From Climacium dendroides (taxonomy: Eukaryota > Streptophyta > Bryopsida > Hypnales > Climaciaceae): a DNA stretch of 64,000 nt. Position numbers and translations under genes: made by a program. Each line of letters opens with the position of its first letter. The stretch's first letter is position 1. Under the pieces are notes generated by a model that was not told where the DNA came from, made no database searches, and worked only from the letters and a program-made list of their open reading frames with translations. This document shows, in pieces, positions 13,436 to 24,370 of this stretch. The stretch covers positions 13,161,538-13,225,537 of the forward strand of contig OX467091.1 in assembly GCA_950106755.1 (NCBI GenBank), in the 5' to 3' direction.

Positions 13436-16394
13436 AGATCAAAGCATTTTCTAACAAATTTTCAAGAAAAGAAGACAAGAGGACAAGACCATCACAATTT
13501 GATTCATAATTTTTGAACTTAAATAGAATTAGATATGATTTTTTAAAGCTCATAGTAGTAGGGTGCTATTGGAGTCCATAGGTACTACCATTAAATGTTA
13601 CAAAGCTGTCCAATAATGGTGCAAATGGAGTTCAAAAATGAAGGCATGCAAACCTTCAACTTGAACAACATGGTGCATGTAATTGCTTAGAATCACACAA
13701 ATTGTCCCACCACTTATAACTCCACACTATTTACATTGGAGTTGTGTCTACCTCCAAATCAAACTTAGTCCCCAAATACTCATCAAATTGTGCACAAGAA
13801 TCCCAATTGACTGGCACCAATTCATCACTAGACAATTTCCCATTCTTGTAGTAACAATTTCATGATACAAAAATAGGAGTTCTTGGAGCATGGGCAGAAT
13901 ATGACATAGGGCTCTAAAATCGCCCACTCCCTAAAATGTACATTGTTTGTACATTGTTGAAGGCTATGAAAAAGCAACATGTACACATAGTGTACATTTG
14001 AAGATGTGGATGGATTTAGAGCCTGATTTAGTTACCTTCTATTCCTAGTGAGCCATTGAATCCCAATATCCAGCAAGTGCAACAAATTCGAGAGTAAAAT
14101 AGCTGCCCAGAATCGTTATGGCTGAGTTTCCAAATTGCGGTTTGTGGTCATGAATTCAGTAGAAGTAAGATCACATCAAAACTGGATCCTAGCACTAATG
14201 CTGATCCTTTTGTAACTCGTAAAGGACATTTTTAGGGAGACATTGTCAAAAACTGTGTTTTTTTGGTATGTTATTCAAAAATGAAAATTAAAACTTTTTT
14301 TTTGAAAAATCAACTATAAAAAATTGAAGTAAAGTGTTTCATTAGGATGTGGAAAAAATTTCAAACCATTTGATTACACAGATTGAAAGATTATAACTTT
14401 TGAAGTGAGAAAAAACATTTTTTTTTCATTCCATTGCAAAACAAGGTCAACAAACTTTGGTCCCTTATGGAGTAAAATTTTTGCTCTACACAAAAATGTG
14501 GCTTATGACCATTCATAAGTATGTGATATTAGTTTCATTCATGAAAAATTTTAGAATCAAATATGGAGTCTAGCTTATTCTAAATCACCTTGCAATGCAA
14601 GGGGGTTAATTGAATTGGCAATACACTAGTCATTTTTTGATGATTTCTTGTACTACGAAGGAATTTGAAATTTGAAATTCAAATAGTGAAAAGCTAAAGA
14701 CAAACATTTGGAATATGTGAAAAAAATTTCAAGAATTTTGACTTCAAAAATTGCAAGATAATAGGACTTGAAGTTAGAAGAAAATGACCCAATATAGCTA
14801 ACAAAGTTTGACTCCTCTTAGAATGTGATTTGAGGACTAAATTTTGGGGTTTTTTGAACAATTGTATGCTATATTTTATTAGTTACATACATGCCAAATT
14901 TCAAAAGGTGATGAGTTTCTTTACAAAAGATTTTCAAAAAATTCCCCAAAGATTTCCAAATTGCCCAAGTTATCTAAAAATTTCAAGGGAGCATAACTTT
15001 TGATTTGGGCACCCGAGCAGAAAAAAATTATTTTTTCACAAAGGAGGTATATGTCTACACATTGTGTTCAAAATTCATGAACATTTGACCAAAAACGATT
15101 TTGTAGGAATCTACTCAAGATTTCTTGTGTATGTTGAACAAATTGTTGATCCTTTGGGGGTTAACCCCTCATTGCCGAAGGGGACAAAAAGTGTCCTCAC
15201 ACATTATAACAGTCTAGTTTGAAATGCTCTAACATTTTCATCTGATGTTCAAATTTAATAAAACTTATTGTAAAAGTTGCGCATATTAGTCTAGTTTGTG
15301 TGGTAAAATTTTCAGATCAATCCAAGACAAATTGAGTTTGTGAAAGCCATTCAAAGAGTCAGAGGTTCAATTTGAATTCAGCACACTGCCTTCTCATGGC
15401 TGCAACTTTGTGGGCTTGTATCTTTTTCACCAAATGTTTATTTTCAATAAAATTTGTTGTGTTTTGTTTCCCTTAAGGTCTAGTTATTGTGGTAAAAATA
15501 TTTCATGTCACTGATAATTTTCCATGCAAAAAGAAGCCCTTTAATCTCAGTGCTAGGAATGAAATAAGTGAGGCAATTTCAATCCAAGCTATTTTGAATG
15601 TTTGTGAGCAATTTGAAGTTCAAAATCCAAATGTTTTTGCATTATAGTGAACTTTGGCGGCTCATAACTTCTTCATACATAGTCCGTTTTCAATAATTTT
15701 TGTTGTAAAAGTTTAGCATACTAGTTTAGTTTGTGTGATTAAAATTTCATATTGATCCAAGAAGTTATGGGTGATTGAGAAGCATTTTAGTAGGAGGTTC
15801 ACCTATAGATGTGATTTTCTTCTACTTTTTTCACAGATTTTTAACATTTCAAATCCATTTTGCAAACACAATGAGTCATTTGAATGATATTTTTTTCACC
15901 AAAGTGTTTATATTTTGGTTTTGAATCACTTGGTAGTTTTGAAATCAAAGTTCACCTCCAAATGTATTTTTAAGAAAATTTCAATACCTTTTTCCAACAC
16001 TAAAACATTATAATCTTTCAATCTCTACAATCAAATGACCCCAAATTTGTTTTACACTATCTACAACATGCACACAACAAGATTGTACGGTTAAGATTTT
16101 CATACCTTACTGAAATTTAGACTTTTAAGTTTTAACAATTTCAAAGGCAGGATGCTTTTAAGCATGTTTGGACCTTAAGGGATGAAGGGTTAATCCCTCA
16201 TTTCCAAGGGTGCTTTGGATGAGTGACAAAGAAAACACACGGATAAAGAAGATTGGGGTAGAATCTTGCAAAATAAACGGATAGATTGAAAGTGGCCTTA
16301 CTGTGGGGTTTAGGGATCTTTCTAATTGACATTCCATTGGTTAGATTTTCAGAAATTAGCATTTGATGTCCTAAGAAAAAGAAAAAACATTTGA
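13436..16394. other. Repeat-derived AT-rich DNA, no gene seen
   Basis: No gene is supportable. Two similar segments in the same orientation near 15155-15185 and 16170-16205 share GGGTTAAYCCCTCATT, suggesting two related element ends about 1 kb apart. A similar GTGAAGGGTTAATTAAG text lies near 42320. Boundaries could not be fixed. Confidence 0.45.
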
Positions 16395-16520
16395 TTTTTC
16401 ATACTTTGACAAGTGGTTCAATATAGAAAAAATGTCTACTTTTTCATACTTTGACAAGTGGTTCAAAATTGAAAAAATGTCTATTTTTTCATATTGTGGT
16501 GAGTGGTTTGAAATTTCTAA
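16395..16520 (+). repeat. Short tandem repeat, about 46-bp unit, three copies
   Basis: The unit TTTTTCATACTTTGACAAGT followed by GGTTCAA and GAAAAAATGTCTA recurs about every 46 bp, the third copy diverged. Confidence 0.7.
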
Positions 16521-16670
16521 CTAGCAAAGTAGTTATTGCATTCACTCAAAAGTTTGTGAATGTGTTAACAATGGTCTCATGAGTGACTTCCCAAAATTGT
16601 GTGGCGAACCATGCATTGCCCTAATCATTGGGTGAATTGCAAAGCACGATTGACTCACAAAGACCTCGGT

Positions 16671-17049
16671 TGTTACGATTGTCATAATAGCTGGGCTTAG
16701 GGACAAGTAAACTTAAGGGGAGGAAGTTCATACCAATCAGTTATGCCCAAGGTAGTTATGGGAGTTGGGGTTGTTGTTCCTATTAAAGCCTAGTGAGAGA
16801 GGGTTGTCTCTCACATCACATTTTGTTAATATAGGAGAATGTTTCGGATTATGGTTTCTCTTGATTATCGATTGACTTCCCCATAGATGATAGGTTATTG
16901 AAGGCTAACTCTTGCTTATTTATAGTCTGCATATAAAACCATACAATGTGTAGGTTTTGTGGGTAGTTATGTGCAGTGTTAAGGATAAATGATTATAGGA
17001 AGAATTGGAGTGTCAACAAGATCATGGGCGAAGTATGCAAGTTCTTACA
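16671..17049 (+). repeat. 5' LTR of Ty3/gypsy chromovirus
   Basis: This 379-bp segment starts TGTTACGATTGTCATAATAG and ends TTCTTACA. It is repeated in the same orientation at 41085-41645 with high similarity apart from one insertion there. The 5 bp before it (TCGGT) and the 5 bp after the 3' LTR (TTGGT) look like a target duplication with one CpG to TpG change. No standard tRNA-Met primer site was recognised right after it. Confidence 0.85.
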
Positions 17050-17137
17050 TTATGTGATGTCAAGGACTGTCCACATTCACAGATTGAGGATTGTTTCCTA
17101 AGTTCCACACTAAAATTTGATAGCGGATTGGGAATTG

Positions 17138-17255
17138 GATGAGATTGGGAATCATGTGTGAGGAGAATGGAAAAGAAATAGAAATAGAAAAGTTTTAGAT
17201 GAGATTGGGAATCATGCGTAAGGAGAACAGAATAGAAATAGAAACAGAAAATAAA
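17138..17255 (+). repeat. 60-bp tandem duplication in the gypsy 5' leader
   Basis: The text GATGAGATTGGGAATCATG occurs at 17138 and 17198, with GGAGAA and AGAAATAGAAA following each time. It lies between the 5' LTR and gag. Confidence 0.75.
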
Positions 17256-17612
17256 AAAAGTTGCGCATCTCCCCATTTTGAAGTAGTCGCAGTCGTAGAA
17301 GTCGTCGAGCTTGCTGGGTGATTCGGAGAGGTTTTAATCTAGCGCGTCGTGCTGTCGGATATTTTAGGAAGGCTCCAATCTGATCACGTCTGACATTGAG
17401 AATGCATGCGTGATTTTGCCGGCCAGTTCGAAGAAGGTCCACATCTGATGTTGCGAGTACATGAAGGACCGACGAAGATGTTGAGGAGAGTTGGGTCATC
17501 CGGATCTTCAACTATGACTAGGGGGAAGTCGGGGAGATTTGGACTACGCCAGGAGTGGGGAAATGTGACGGAGTGGTTACATTGAGGTTTATTGATCTAG
17601 CAGTGGCTTGGG

Positions 17613-18570
17613 GTGGTGATGGAAGTCATGGAATGCAAGGGATCTGCAACAAACTTGAATTCACCGGCACTGGGCAGGGTGGGTCCTGAATGGGCTGCTT
17701 ACATCCAGCAGCAGATCCAAGCCGCTTTTGAGGCAACCAAATCCCCACATGGTCCAACAAATATCAGAGTGGACGGTTGTTACCTCGTCAATGGATTCTT
17801 CAATGCCAACTACGGGAGCCCTAGGACAAGCCTAAGGGAGGTCAGAAGAATATGACAGCATGAATCTTGACAATAGGGATTCAAAAGTTGCAACTTCTAA
17901 CAAGTTCAGTGGAAAGCAGGGCAGGAGTTGTACAAGTGGTTTGTTCAGTTGTGATTAGTATTCCGAGGCAAACCTCGAGCATACTGCTCAGAGGAAGACA
18001 AAGTGGCATATGCTCTTTCATACATAGCAGGTGTAGCCCAAAATTGGGTGATGCCGATTTTACAGGCTTTAGATGAAGGATGACCTCATGAGTTGCTCGT
18101 GGACTATGATGTCTTCCGAGATGCAGTCATCGTTGTATTTGGTGACATAGATCAGAAAGGTAACGCTAAGGACCAGCTTGGAAAAATCTGACAAACGGGA
18201 TCTGTGGCAACTTACATTTCCGTGTTCAATGAGCATGCTGCGTAGGTGGATTGGAATGAAGCGAGCTTAGTGGCGCGATTTTGAGGAAGGCTTAAAGGTG
18301 AAGTTTTGGATTCCATTGCCATTGCGGAAATACAATCACGCAAGCTCTAAGAGTGGATGGCGATGGCATCACGGATTGATGAGAGACTATGGTTGCGATG
18401 TCAAAATTGATGCCCCGCTACGTCCGTTGCGGTCTCAAGAGATCATGGTGGACGGTTTCAAGTAAACCCGGTAAATTTCAGCCCTGTCTTGATGGAGCTT
18501 GTTGCCATCAGTAGACCATAGCCTTGGCCAGGATGGCTGTAGAGAGATTGGAATACCAACAACAAGGGAG
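17613..18570 (+). pseudogene. gag: Gypsy gag (capsid) pseudogene, 5' part
   Basis: An open N-terminal part (17613-17855, with AAYIQQQIQAAFEATK) is followed after frame changes by the retrotransposon Gag core. Recognisable parts are YKWFVQL, then KPRAYCSEEDKVAYALSYIA (from 17970), GVAQNWV, VDYDVFRDAVIVVFGDID, SVATYISVFNEHAA and EWMAMASRIDERLW. The core should assemble the particle. In-frame stops near 17950, 18074, 18190, 18241, 18282, 18349 and 18409 are nearly all one C-to-T change from CGA, CAG or CAA. The frame runs on to YQQQGRY, where the 18.6-kb element begins; the knuckle resumes at 37223. Confidence 0.85.
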
Positions 18571-18574
18571 GTAT
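18571..18574. repeat. Target site duplication GTAT, left
   Basis: GTAT directly precedes the left terminal repeat and recurs at 37223-37226 directly after the right one. Removing the element with one copy rejoins the gag frame exactly (GRY before, WGCGQLGH after). Confidence 0.85.
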
Positions 18575-18598
18575 AAGGCCTTATTCGTTAAATTGAGA
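18575..18598 (+). repeat. Left terminal inverted repeat, 24 bp
   Basis: Starts with the self-complementary AAGGCCTT followed by ATTCGTTAAATTGAGA. It is identical to the reverse complement of 37199-37222. Confidence 0.9.
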
Positions 18599-18630
18599 CA
18601 AGTGGAGGTCTCATTTTAATTTTGCACCAT

Positions 18631-18945
18631 ATTTAGATTTAAAAAGAGTTCATTAAATTGAGACTACTCAAGAAATTGAGACTTCAAAGACTCAATATAC
18701 ATGTCTAATTATGGTGCAACAGTTTGAAAAAGCATATTTAGATTTAAAAAGAGTTCATTAAATTGAGACTACTCAAGAAATTGAGACTTCAAAGACTCAA
18801 TATACATGTCTAATTATGGTGCAACAGTTTGAAAAAGCATATTTAGATTTAAAAAGAGTTCATTAAATTGAGACTACTCAAGAAATTGAGACTTCAAAGA
18901 CTCAATATACATATCTAATTATGGTGCAACAGTTTAAAAAAGCAA
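18631..18945 (+). repeat. Three 105-bp subterminal tandem repeats
   Basis: The units start at 18631, 18736 and 18841 (ATTTAGATTTAAAAAGAGTT) and are nearly identical. Each contains TTAAATTGAGAC, which is also the inner part of the terminal repeat (GTTAAATTGAGAC), and a second AAATTGAGACTT. Such subterminal repetition of an end motif is typical of transposase binding regions; that role is inferred. Confidence 0.9.
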
Positions 18946-19306
18946 AAAGATTAAAAGATCTCACAATCAACATTTACGCATTTTATTTCTTAGAAATAAA
19001 ATCAAAGACATTTCAAAATGAATACATTCATTGAAGAATATAGAGAAGAAATATTATGGAAAACCATTTTCAATAAACAGAAATCAGCATTTGTTACACA
19101 AACACCCTAGTAGTACTATAATAAACTAAACACTATGTATGCTTGCAAATATATCAGAACATGTAAATGTAGAGTCCATTGTACTTGAAACCTTACAATA
19201 ATAAAATGAACACAATAGAAGCTTGAAAATATATCAACACATGTGAATGTAGAGTCCATTCTCCCTTAACCCTACAATCAAGTCTACTTATGTAACTACA
19301 AACTAT
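18946..19306. other. AT-rich downstream region of the minus-strand gene
   Basis: About 360 bp of AT-rich sequence between the subterminal repeats and the end of the DUF7869 gene. It contains a roughly 80-bp imperfect direct repeat (GAACATGTAAATGTAGAGTC near 19156 and ACACATGTGAATGTAGAGTC near 19236). It presumably holds the 3' UTR. Confidence 0.5.
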
Positions 19307-22165
19307 TCAACCTTCCATTGCAGATTCACTGTTGTTCGTATCACGCGTAAAGGCTACCATTGATGCTTTGATGATATTAATTTGCGGCTTTGGAATTGCC
19401 ACCCTTGGACCTGAAGTCCCTTTCCGAATATGGGGCTTCCAAACTGTCATGATACAATCCATGTTTGACCATGTTGGAGATATTACTCGATCTTCGTGCC
19501 ACACATTCCCTTTTTTGGTGTCCCATCCATCATATGTCTCCATATTGATGAATTTTTCTGTAGCTGGCGTCCAATATTGAATTTCAATCATATGCATATG
19601 CCCTAGATCCAGATTCGGATTTGTAATGGTTCTAGCAAGCCAGAATGGCTTTGGATCACCATCTGCAGGGCGCACTACGACAAAGTACCCTGCAAATGTA
19701 TCGCAATCAACACGAAATGAAGGACGTGGGCGATCACGCCTATGTCCAACAAATGGCACATCTTGTACATCCTGTTGAGATGCCATGACCTCCCTTTGCC
19801 GGCGAATTGCCTCATCTTCTTCAATGACCTCTGTAGTAGGCCAAAAACCATCTAATAATGTTGCACGCGGTTCTAAGGGTGCATCCAAAGCAGCTCTCAT
19901 ACTTTTCCAGTACTCCTTAATAGGACCATTGACCCTCCAGAAATCACCTGATAGCGGATCATCTGCCATTGCACTCCATCTCGCAATGAACCCATTCAAG
20001 CCCTTCTTGATCTCTTCCAATGCTTTCATATTTTGTGGAAGTAGAGGCAGTGGAACACCGCTTGGCACTTTCGGAAGTCCGTCTTCGGTCTCTAACCACA
20101 AACAAATTTCCTTTTTGTGATCTAGCAACCAATCTCTGTCCGTACACAAATTTTTATACTCCATCAAAGGCCATCCAATAGCTGAATCCATATAGAACTT
20201 GAACTGCTGGGATCTCGAATGGCCTTCCAAAAAATCTCGGCCGGTGCCAATGTACCCTTGCACAAATCGCTTAAAATCAGGTACTTCCTCGATCAAATGA
20301 GGAATGACCGGGTGATTTTCACAATCCATGAAGGATTTCATAAACCTCGGAAGTGTGGGTAGTTATTTGTCTTCAATAGACTACTCCAACGGCCAAAAAG
20401 AGCATCAATGTCTTCGTGGGTGTGTCCAACAATGAGGAAGTTGATGTACACTTCGCGGAAAATGCCTTTGTAAACCAAAAGTGAACAGAAAGCAAAAACC
20501 CATCTATTTTTATTGTCACCAGATGCATTATCGAGCTGTAGAGTCAATATTGGTGGCAGAGGATGAGCGGGGATTGCTTCTGGAGGAGGAGGAAGGAGGG
20601 AGTCTAAACAAATCTCCGAGCCATTCAAGATTGCCTTCGTTAATACAGATTGTGTCTCTTCCTGAGAAAATAATTTGCGTGATGAATTCTTTGGTTCTTG
20701 TTCAAGATCATGCAACAACTTTGCAATGGACCCAATGGTATGATTGGAACCTGTTGGAAAAATATCCAGTCCATAATGTGCGTATCAAACGTCCCCATGA
20801 CCATGGGCAATCATACCCGTCACAGCAACAGGCATCTTCATGAAGGAATCAATTGCTTTGGTCTTGTGAGAGAAGTGCGGAGAAGCGGTCTTGGAGTGAT
20901 CCATTTTATCATGGATGATGGTTAGCATCTTCTGAGGATATTTTTCGGACATATATCGATTAGCATAGTACAATAGTCAATAGGCCTTTTGCCCGACATT
21001 ATGAGCATCTAGAATTTGCGACCACTTCTCTTGGGCGTACGAAAGCGGAGTACATGCGGCCCTCAATTGCTTATATTGGTCACATAAACCACATTGAGCA
21101 AAAGTATCCCCACGAGCCTTCGGAGCAAATTCTGGGAAAGAAGCCCCGGCGAATGTTGCTCAAACCACTAGAAGAAATTGGCGGCAAGTTCAGTGTTGCA
21201 TTGGCTTCATTGATTTTTGGCAACTAGTGACTCCACAAGAATGTTGACGGCAAAACCATTGCAGGGACTTTTTCCCCTAATTCCAGCGTCCTTGTCTTGT
21301 GTGGCATTTTGTCAGCATTCGGCAAAATCATAGTTTTAAGCGTGGCAGTAGCCTGCAAGGTATGCATCCTTGGTTTTTTGGACCCCAGATTTCCATGTTG
21401 CTCCGGTTTCTTCCCGTTTTTGGACATTTCCTTGTATCTGTAAAACTTAGCCTTCGAAATCCCATGAATGGTCCACCATGCAGTGGGGCACACGTTTCTA
21501 CCTTTCAAGGTAATCCACTCTTTGCCGAAAGGGTCTTTGTGGATCTGACCATGACATCGAGAAGACACCTCTTTCGATTATAAACTCCATCGTTTACATG
21601 GAGTTGAGTTCGGAGGGCTTAAATTTGCCCACGCGGAAATGGTTGCAAGCAATTACTTCTGCAACATGTTTTGGTGGAAACATAAGTGATTGCTTGAACA
21701 GTGAGAAGGGACTCTTTTTTGGGAGGGAGATCAGGCTCCACCCTTTCACGAGTTGTTTCGTAAGACCTAACCCCTTTCCGAACCCATCGAGTAAGGGCAT
21801 TGACGGCCATGTTGTAAATGTTTGTCTGGTCATGGTCATACAAACTGACACCTTCGAGAAACACTTGTTTGATGTGCCAAGAATGGATTGACCACATCCA
21901 CGCGCACAGAACTTTCTCCTCACACAAAGACTCTGCTATTTGGACAGCTACTCTGTCGTCACCAAGAGGCCTTCCGTCCATGTCTACGACGAGATCTGGA
22001 TCAACATTTTGACAAATTCCATTTGCAACATCAACTCCCACTTCGTTTCGGAGCGTGACAGCCCGAGGATGCCATTTTGCCCTAGGAATCCCGTCACACT
22101 CGGCGATTCCAGGAGGTAAGGTAGGCACTGGATTTGCAAATTCTTCAGGTCCATGAACATCCATT
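19307..22165 (-). pseudogene. DUF7869 DDE-like transposase pseudogene
   Basis: Read from 22164 leftward. An N-terminal part (22164-21619) keeps AWMWSIHSWHIKQ and a Cys-rich segment. Next come CPTAWWTIHGISKAKFYRY (near 21470), MPHKTRTLELGEKVPAMVLP (near 21270), IHDKMDHSKTA and VTGMIAHGHGD (20900-20790). The core at 20718-20338 has LQLDNASGDNKNRWVFAF and VGHTHEDIDALFGRW, which I recognise from memory as the DUF7869 signature. Asp63, Asn69 and the acidic HEDID cluster are plausible RNase H-like metal ligands. The C-terminal 344 residues (20341-19307) include a BAH/Tudor-like stretch GYFVVVRPADGDPKPFWLAR. Damage: TAA at 21619 (one change from CAA), a frameshift near 21560, many stops at 20980-21220, and a frameshift near 20360. 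The start is chosen because TTCAG, a good 3' splice site, lies one base before the ATG. I infer it is the element's transposase. Confidence 0.75.
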
Positions 22166-22364
22166 CTGAATAAAAAAATTCATATACTCGTTAAAGACAT
22201 CTTTAACTCGAAGATAAAGAATCCATTCCATAACACAATGAAAATGACCAAATAAGTTTCACAATTTTGCAGCATCGAATCTAGACAAGGTGAACCTATA
22301 CATGAAGTCTATGTAGCATGTACTAGTGAACTCAAGGCATTATTATATTTCATCAGAATGCTTT
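22166..22364. promoter_or_regulatory. Presumed 3' end of the 5' intron of the DUF7869 gene
   Basis: On the minus strand a pyrimidine-rich stretch ends in TTTTTTTATTCAG immediately before A-ATG at 22164. This is a good 3' splice site. It implies that the palindrome array upstream lies in a 5' leader intron. There is no transcript evidence. Confidence 0.45.
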
Positions 22365-23578
22365 ACCGTCGACTCGACGATAAGAAGACGCATAATAAGT
22401 GATTGATCATCGACAAAATCCTCTTTGTTATGAAAGTTTACTTTGAGTCGACGACAAGTTAGTTTATTATACTTCGGATGATTAATTCAATTGAACAGAT
22501 ATCCAGAGAATTAGTTTACATATCCTTGACTCGACCATTACAAGTACACTAAGGTCATGAAAACCTTTGTTTCATTTCTCTATAAGTTCTCATTGAGAGG
22601 ATGACAGCTGAAACCTAGGAATACCTCGTGTCACTAAATCCTGTCCCTTAATATATTCTGAAGTTGTTCATTAGTTCAGATCCACAACACAATAAGTACA
22701 AAATTCATGATGGAAATATAGTCAAATGGCATTGACTTCCTATGGAAGTTATCGTCGACTCAACGATAACTTTATTTACATAGACAAAGAACAATGAACT
22801 CAATATTAACTAATTCCATAATGGTTTACTTGAAGATGGCATTGTCTTTGAAATCAGTTGAAATTGAACTTCAGCGAGTTATCGTCGACTCGACGATAAA
22901 TCAGGTCTTCTCGTCGAATGGGCAACAATTACAATTGCTTTGCTCAAAGAACTATTTTGAAAAATAATTATTTGAATAACTTCCAGGTTCATAACATACA
23001 TCTCTAGAAATTGATCTCTTATCGTTGGGTCGGCGATACTAGCGAGATGACTATGGCAATTCCTGATCATTAATTCACTCTAAGAAATTATTTGGCTTTT
23101 CAATATTGTGAAGTAATTCTCTTAGAAAATCCCATGCAGTTGAAGAAGGCTAAGTAGTTATCGTCGACCCGACGATACTAGCAAGACGGCACTGCCAATT
23201 CCTGATCATTTATTTACTACAAGAAATTAAGTAACACTCCAATGTTGTGAAAGAACTAACTTCGAAATTCCCATGCAGTTGAACAAGGCTGAATAGTTAT
23301 CGTCGACCCGACGATACTTGTGAAAGGTCTATGGCAATTATTTATTTGTAATTCAAATTATTTTGCACTCCAATTTTGTGAAAGAACTGACTTAGAAATT
23401 CTCATGCAATTGAACTATGCTGAATAGTTATCGTCGACCCGACGATATCTAATGGATGAGAAAAGATGACGTTTTTGGTCTCGTGACGGTATATTTCTCG
23501 TGTCGAACAACACTTCTACTCATTATGGACATAGTTATAGGGAGTTGACTACCTACAGATATCGTTGAATCGACGATA
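22365..23578 (-). repeat. Left palindrome array (about 7 good copies, 130-140-bp period)
   Basis: Copies of the 21-bp palindrome (arm TTATCGTCGA, one central base, complementary arm) start at 22365 (partial), 22749, 22879 (perfect), 23019, 23158, 23297, 23428 and 23560. A half-site lies at about 22444. Spacing from the second copy on is 130, 140, 139, 139, 131 and 132 bp. Spacers between late copies are themselves similar (CCCATGCAGTTGAA, then GGCTGAATAG), so this is a true tandem array. On the sense strand of the minus gene the centre is G-rich, as in the right array. Many copies have an ACC/GGT centre. Confidence 0.9.
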
Positions 23579-24309
23579 ACTATAAGCTGTAGTCATCAGA
23601 ATTTGGTTATTGCTGAAGTGATGGTAAGGAAAAATCTTTCGCATGAAAGAAGTTTCCAGATTTATCGGCGAAAAAATAGGAGGCCTTCAACCCCAACAGG
23701 ACAACAAAAAAATTGAAAACATGAATCCAACAAGAAACTCTCTCATATCAGTTTCAAAAGACTGAAGTAGTGCGCCAAAATCATTAGATGAGTACACTTT
23801 AGAGCAAGAAACGACATAAGAAAACAAATGCTCAAGATTGTGAGTAAAGCAGAACTTACTTGCGACTGAATTGCAACACACACGCTTGCCAAATAAACTT
23901 CTAACCTTGGACGACAAGATACTAGAATACAATTAGAAACGCAGTGTCCAACAAGACAGAAGCTACAACAACAGAAAAAATTCAGCATAGCAACAACGAC
24001 AGTGAAGAATGTTGACGTCGAAGTGGCAGAGAAGATGGATTTTCTGGCAAAGGAAGTCCGTGACACAGAGGACGTAAGCGCGGCAAAAAAAAGCGCGAAG
24101 TTTTGCAATCTTGAGCGCCAATTTTTGGAATTTCGAATCCCCCTCCAATTTCTACATTAATGGCTGTCAGAGAAGGCATGTTGTCTTCGAGGAACTAGAT
24201 TCTGTGTCAGCTTTTTGTAATCGGCGCCTTTACTATGTACACGCTACCTGTAAAGAGTGCATGATATGTAGCGGATCAAAGTTTGCCAAATTCTGCACTT
24301 CAATAGGGC
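23579..24309 (-). promoter_or_regulatory. Putative 5' leader region of the DUF7869 gene
   Basis: The segment lies between the left palindrome array and the telomere-like run, upstream of the minus gene. Its composition is less AT-rich than the flanks. On the minus strand a 65-codon open frame starts at 24179 (MPSLTAINVEIGGGFEIPKI), possibly a leader exon. No promoter motif could be fixed. Confidence 0.35.
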
Positions 24310-24370
24310 TTTAGGGTTTAGGGTTTGTGGTTTAGGGTTTAGGGTTCAAATTTTTTAGGGTTTAGGGTTC
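24310..24370 (+). repeat. Interstitial TTTAGGG telomere-like run, left
   Basis: About six TTTAGGG units with short interruptions (TTAGGGTTTAGGGTTTGTGG and further copies). This is the plant telomere unit. It sits upstream of the minus-strand gene and reads CCCTAAA on that gene's sense strand, as plant telo-box promoter motifs do. Confidence 0.85.

Noticed and set aside
17212..17511. 99-codon minus-strand open frame near the gypsy leader
   Set aside because: It lies between the LTR and gag on the opposite strand, has no recognisable domain, and spans a tandem duplication.
24111..24314. 67-codon plus-strand open frame ending in the telomere-like run
   Set aside because: It runs antisense to the presumed leader of the minus-strand gene and has no recognisable domain.
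24310..24370. A true chromosome end or telomere
   Set aside because: Only about six imperfect units with unrelated DNA on both sides; it is an interstitial run.
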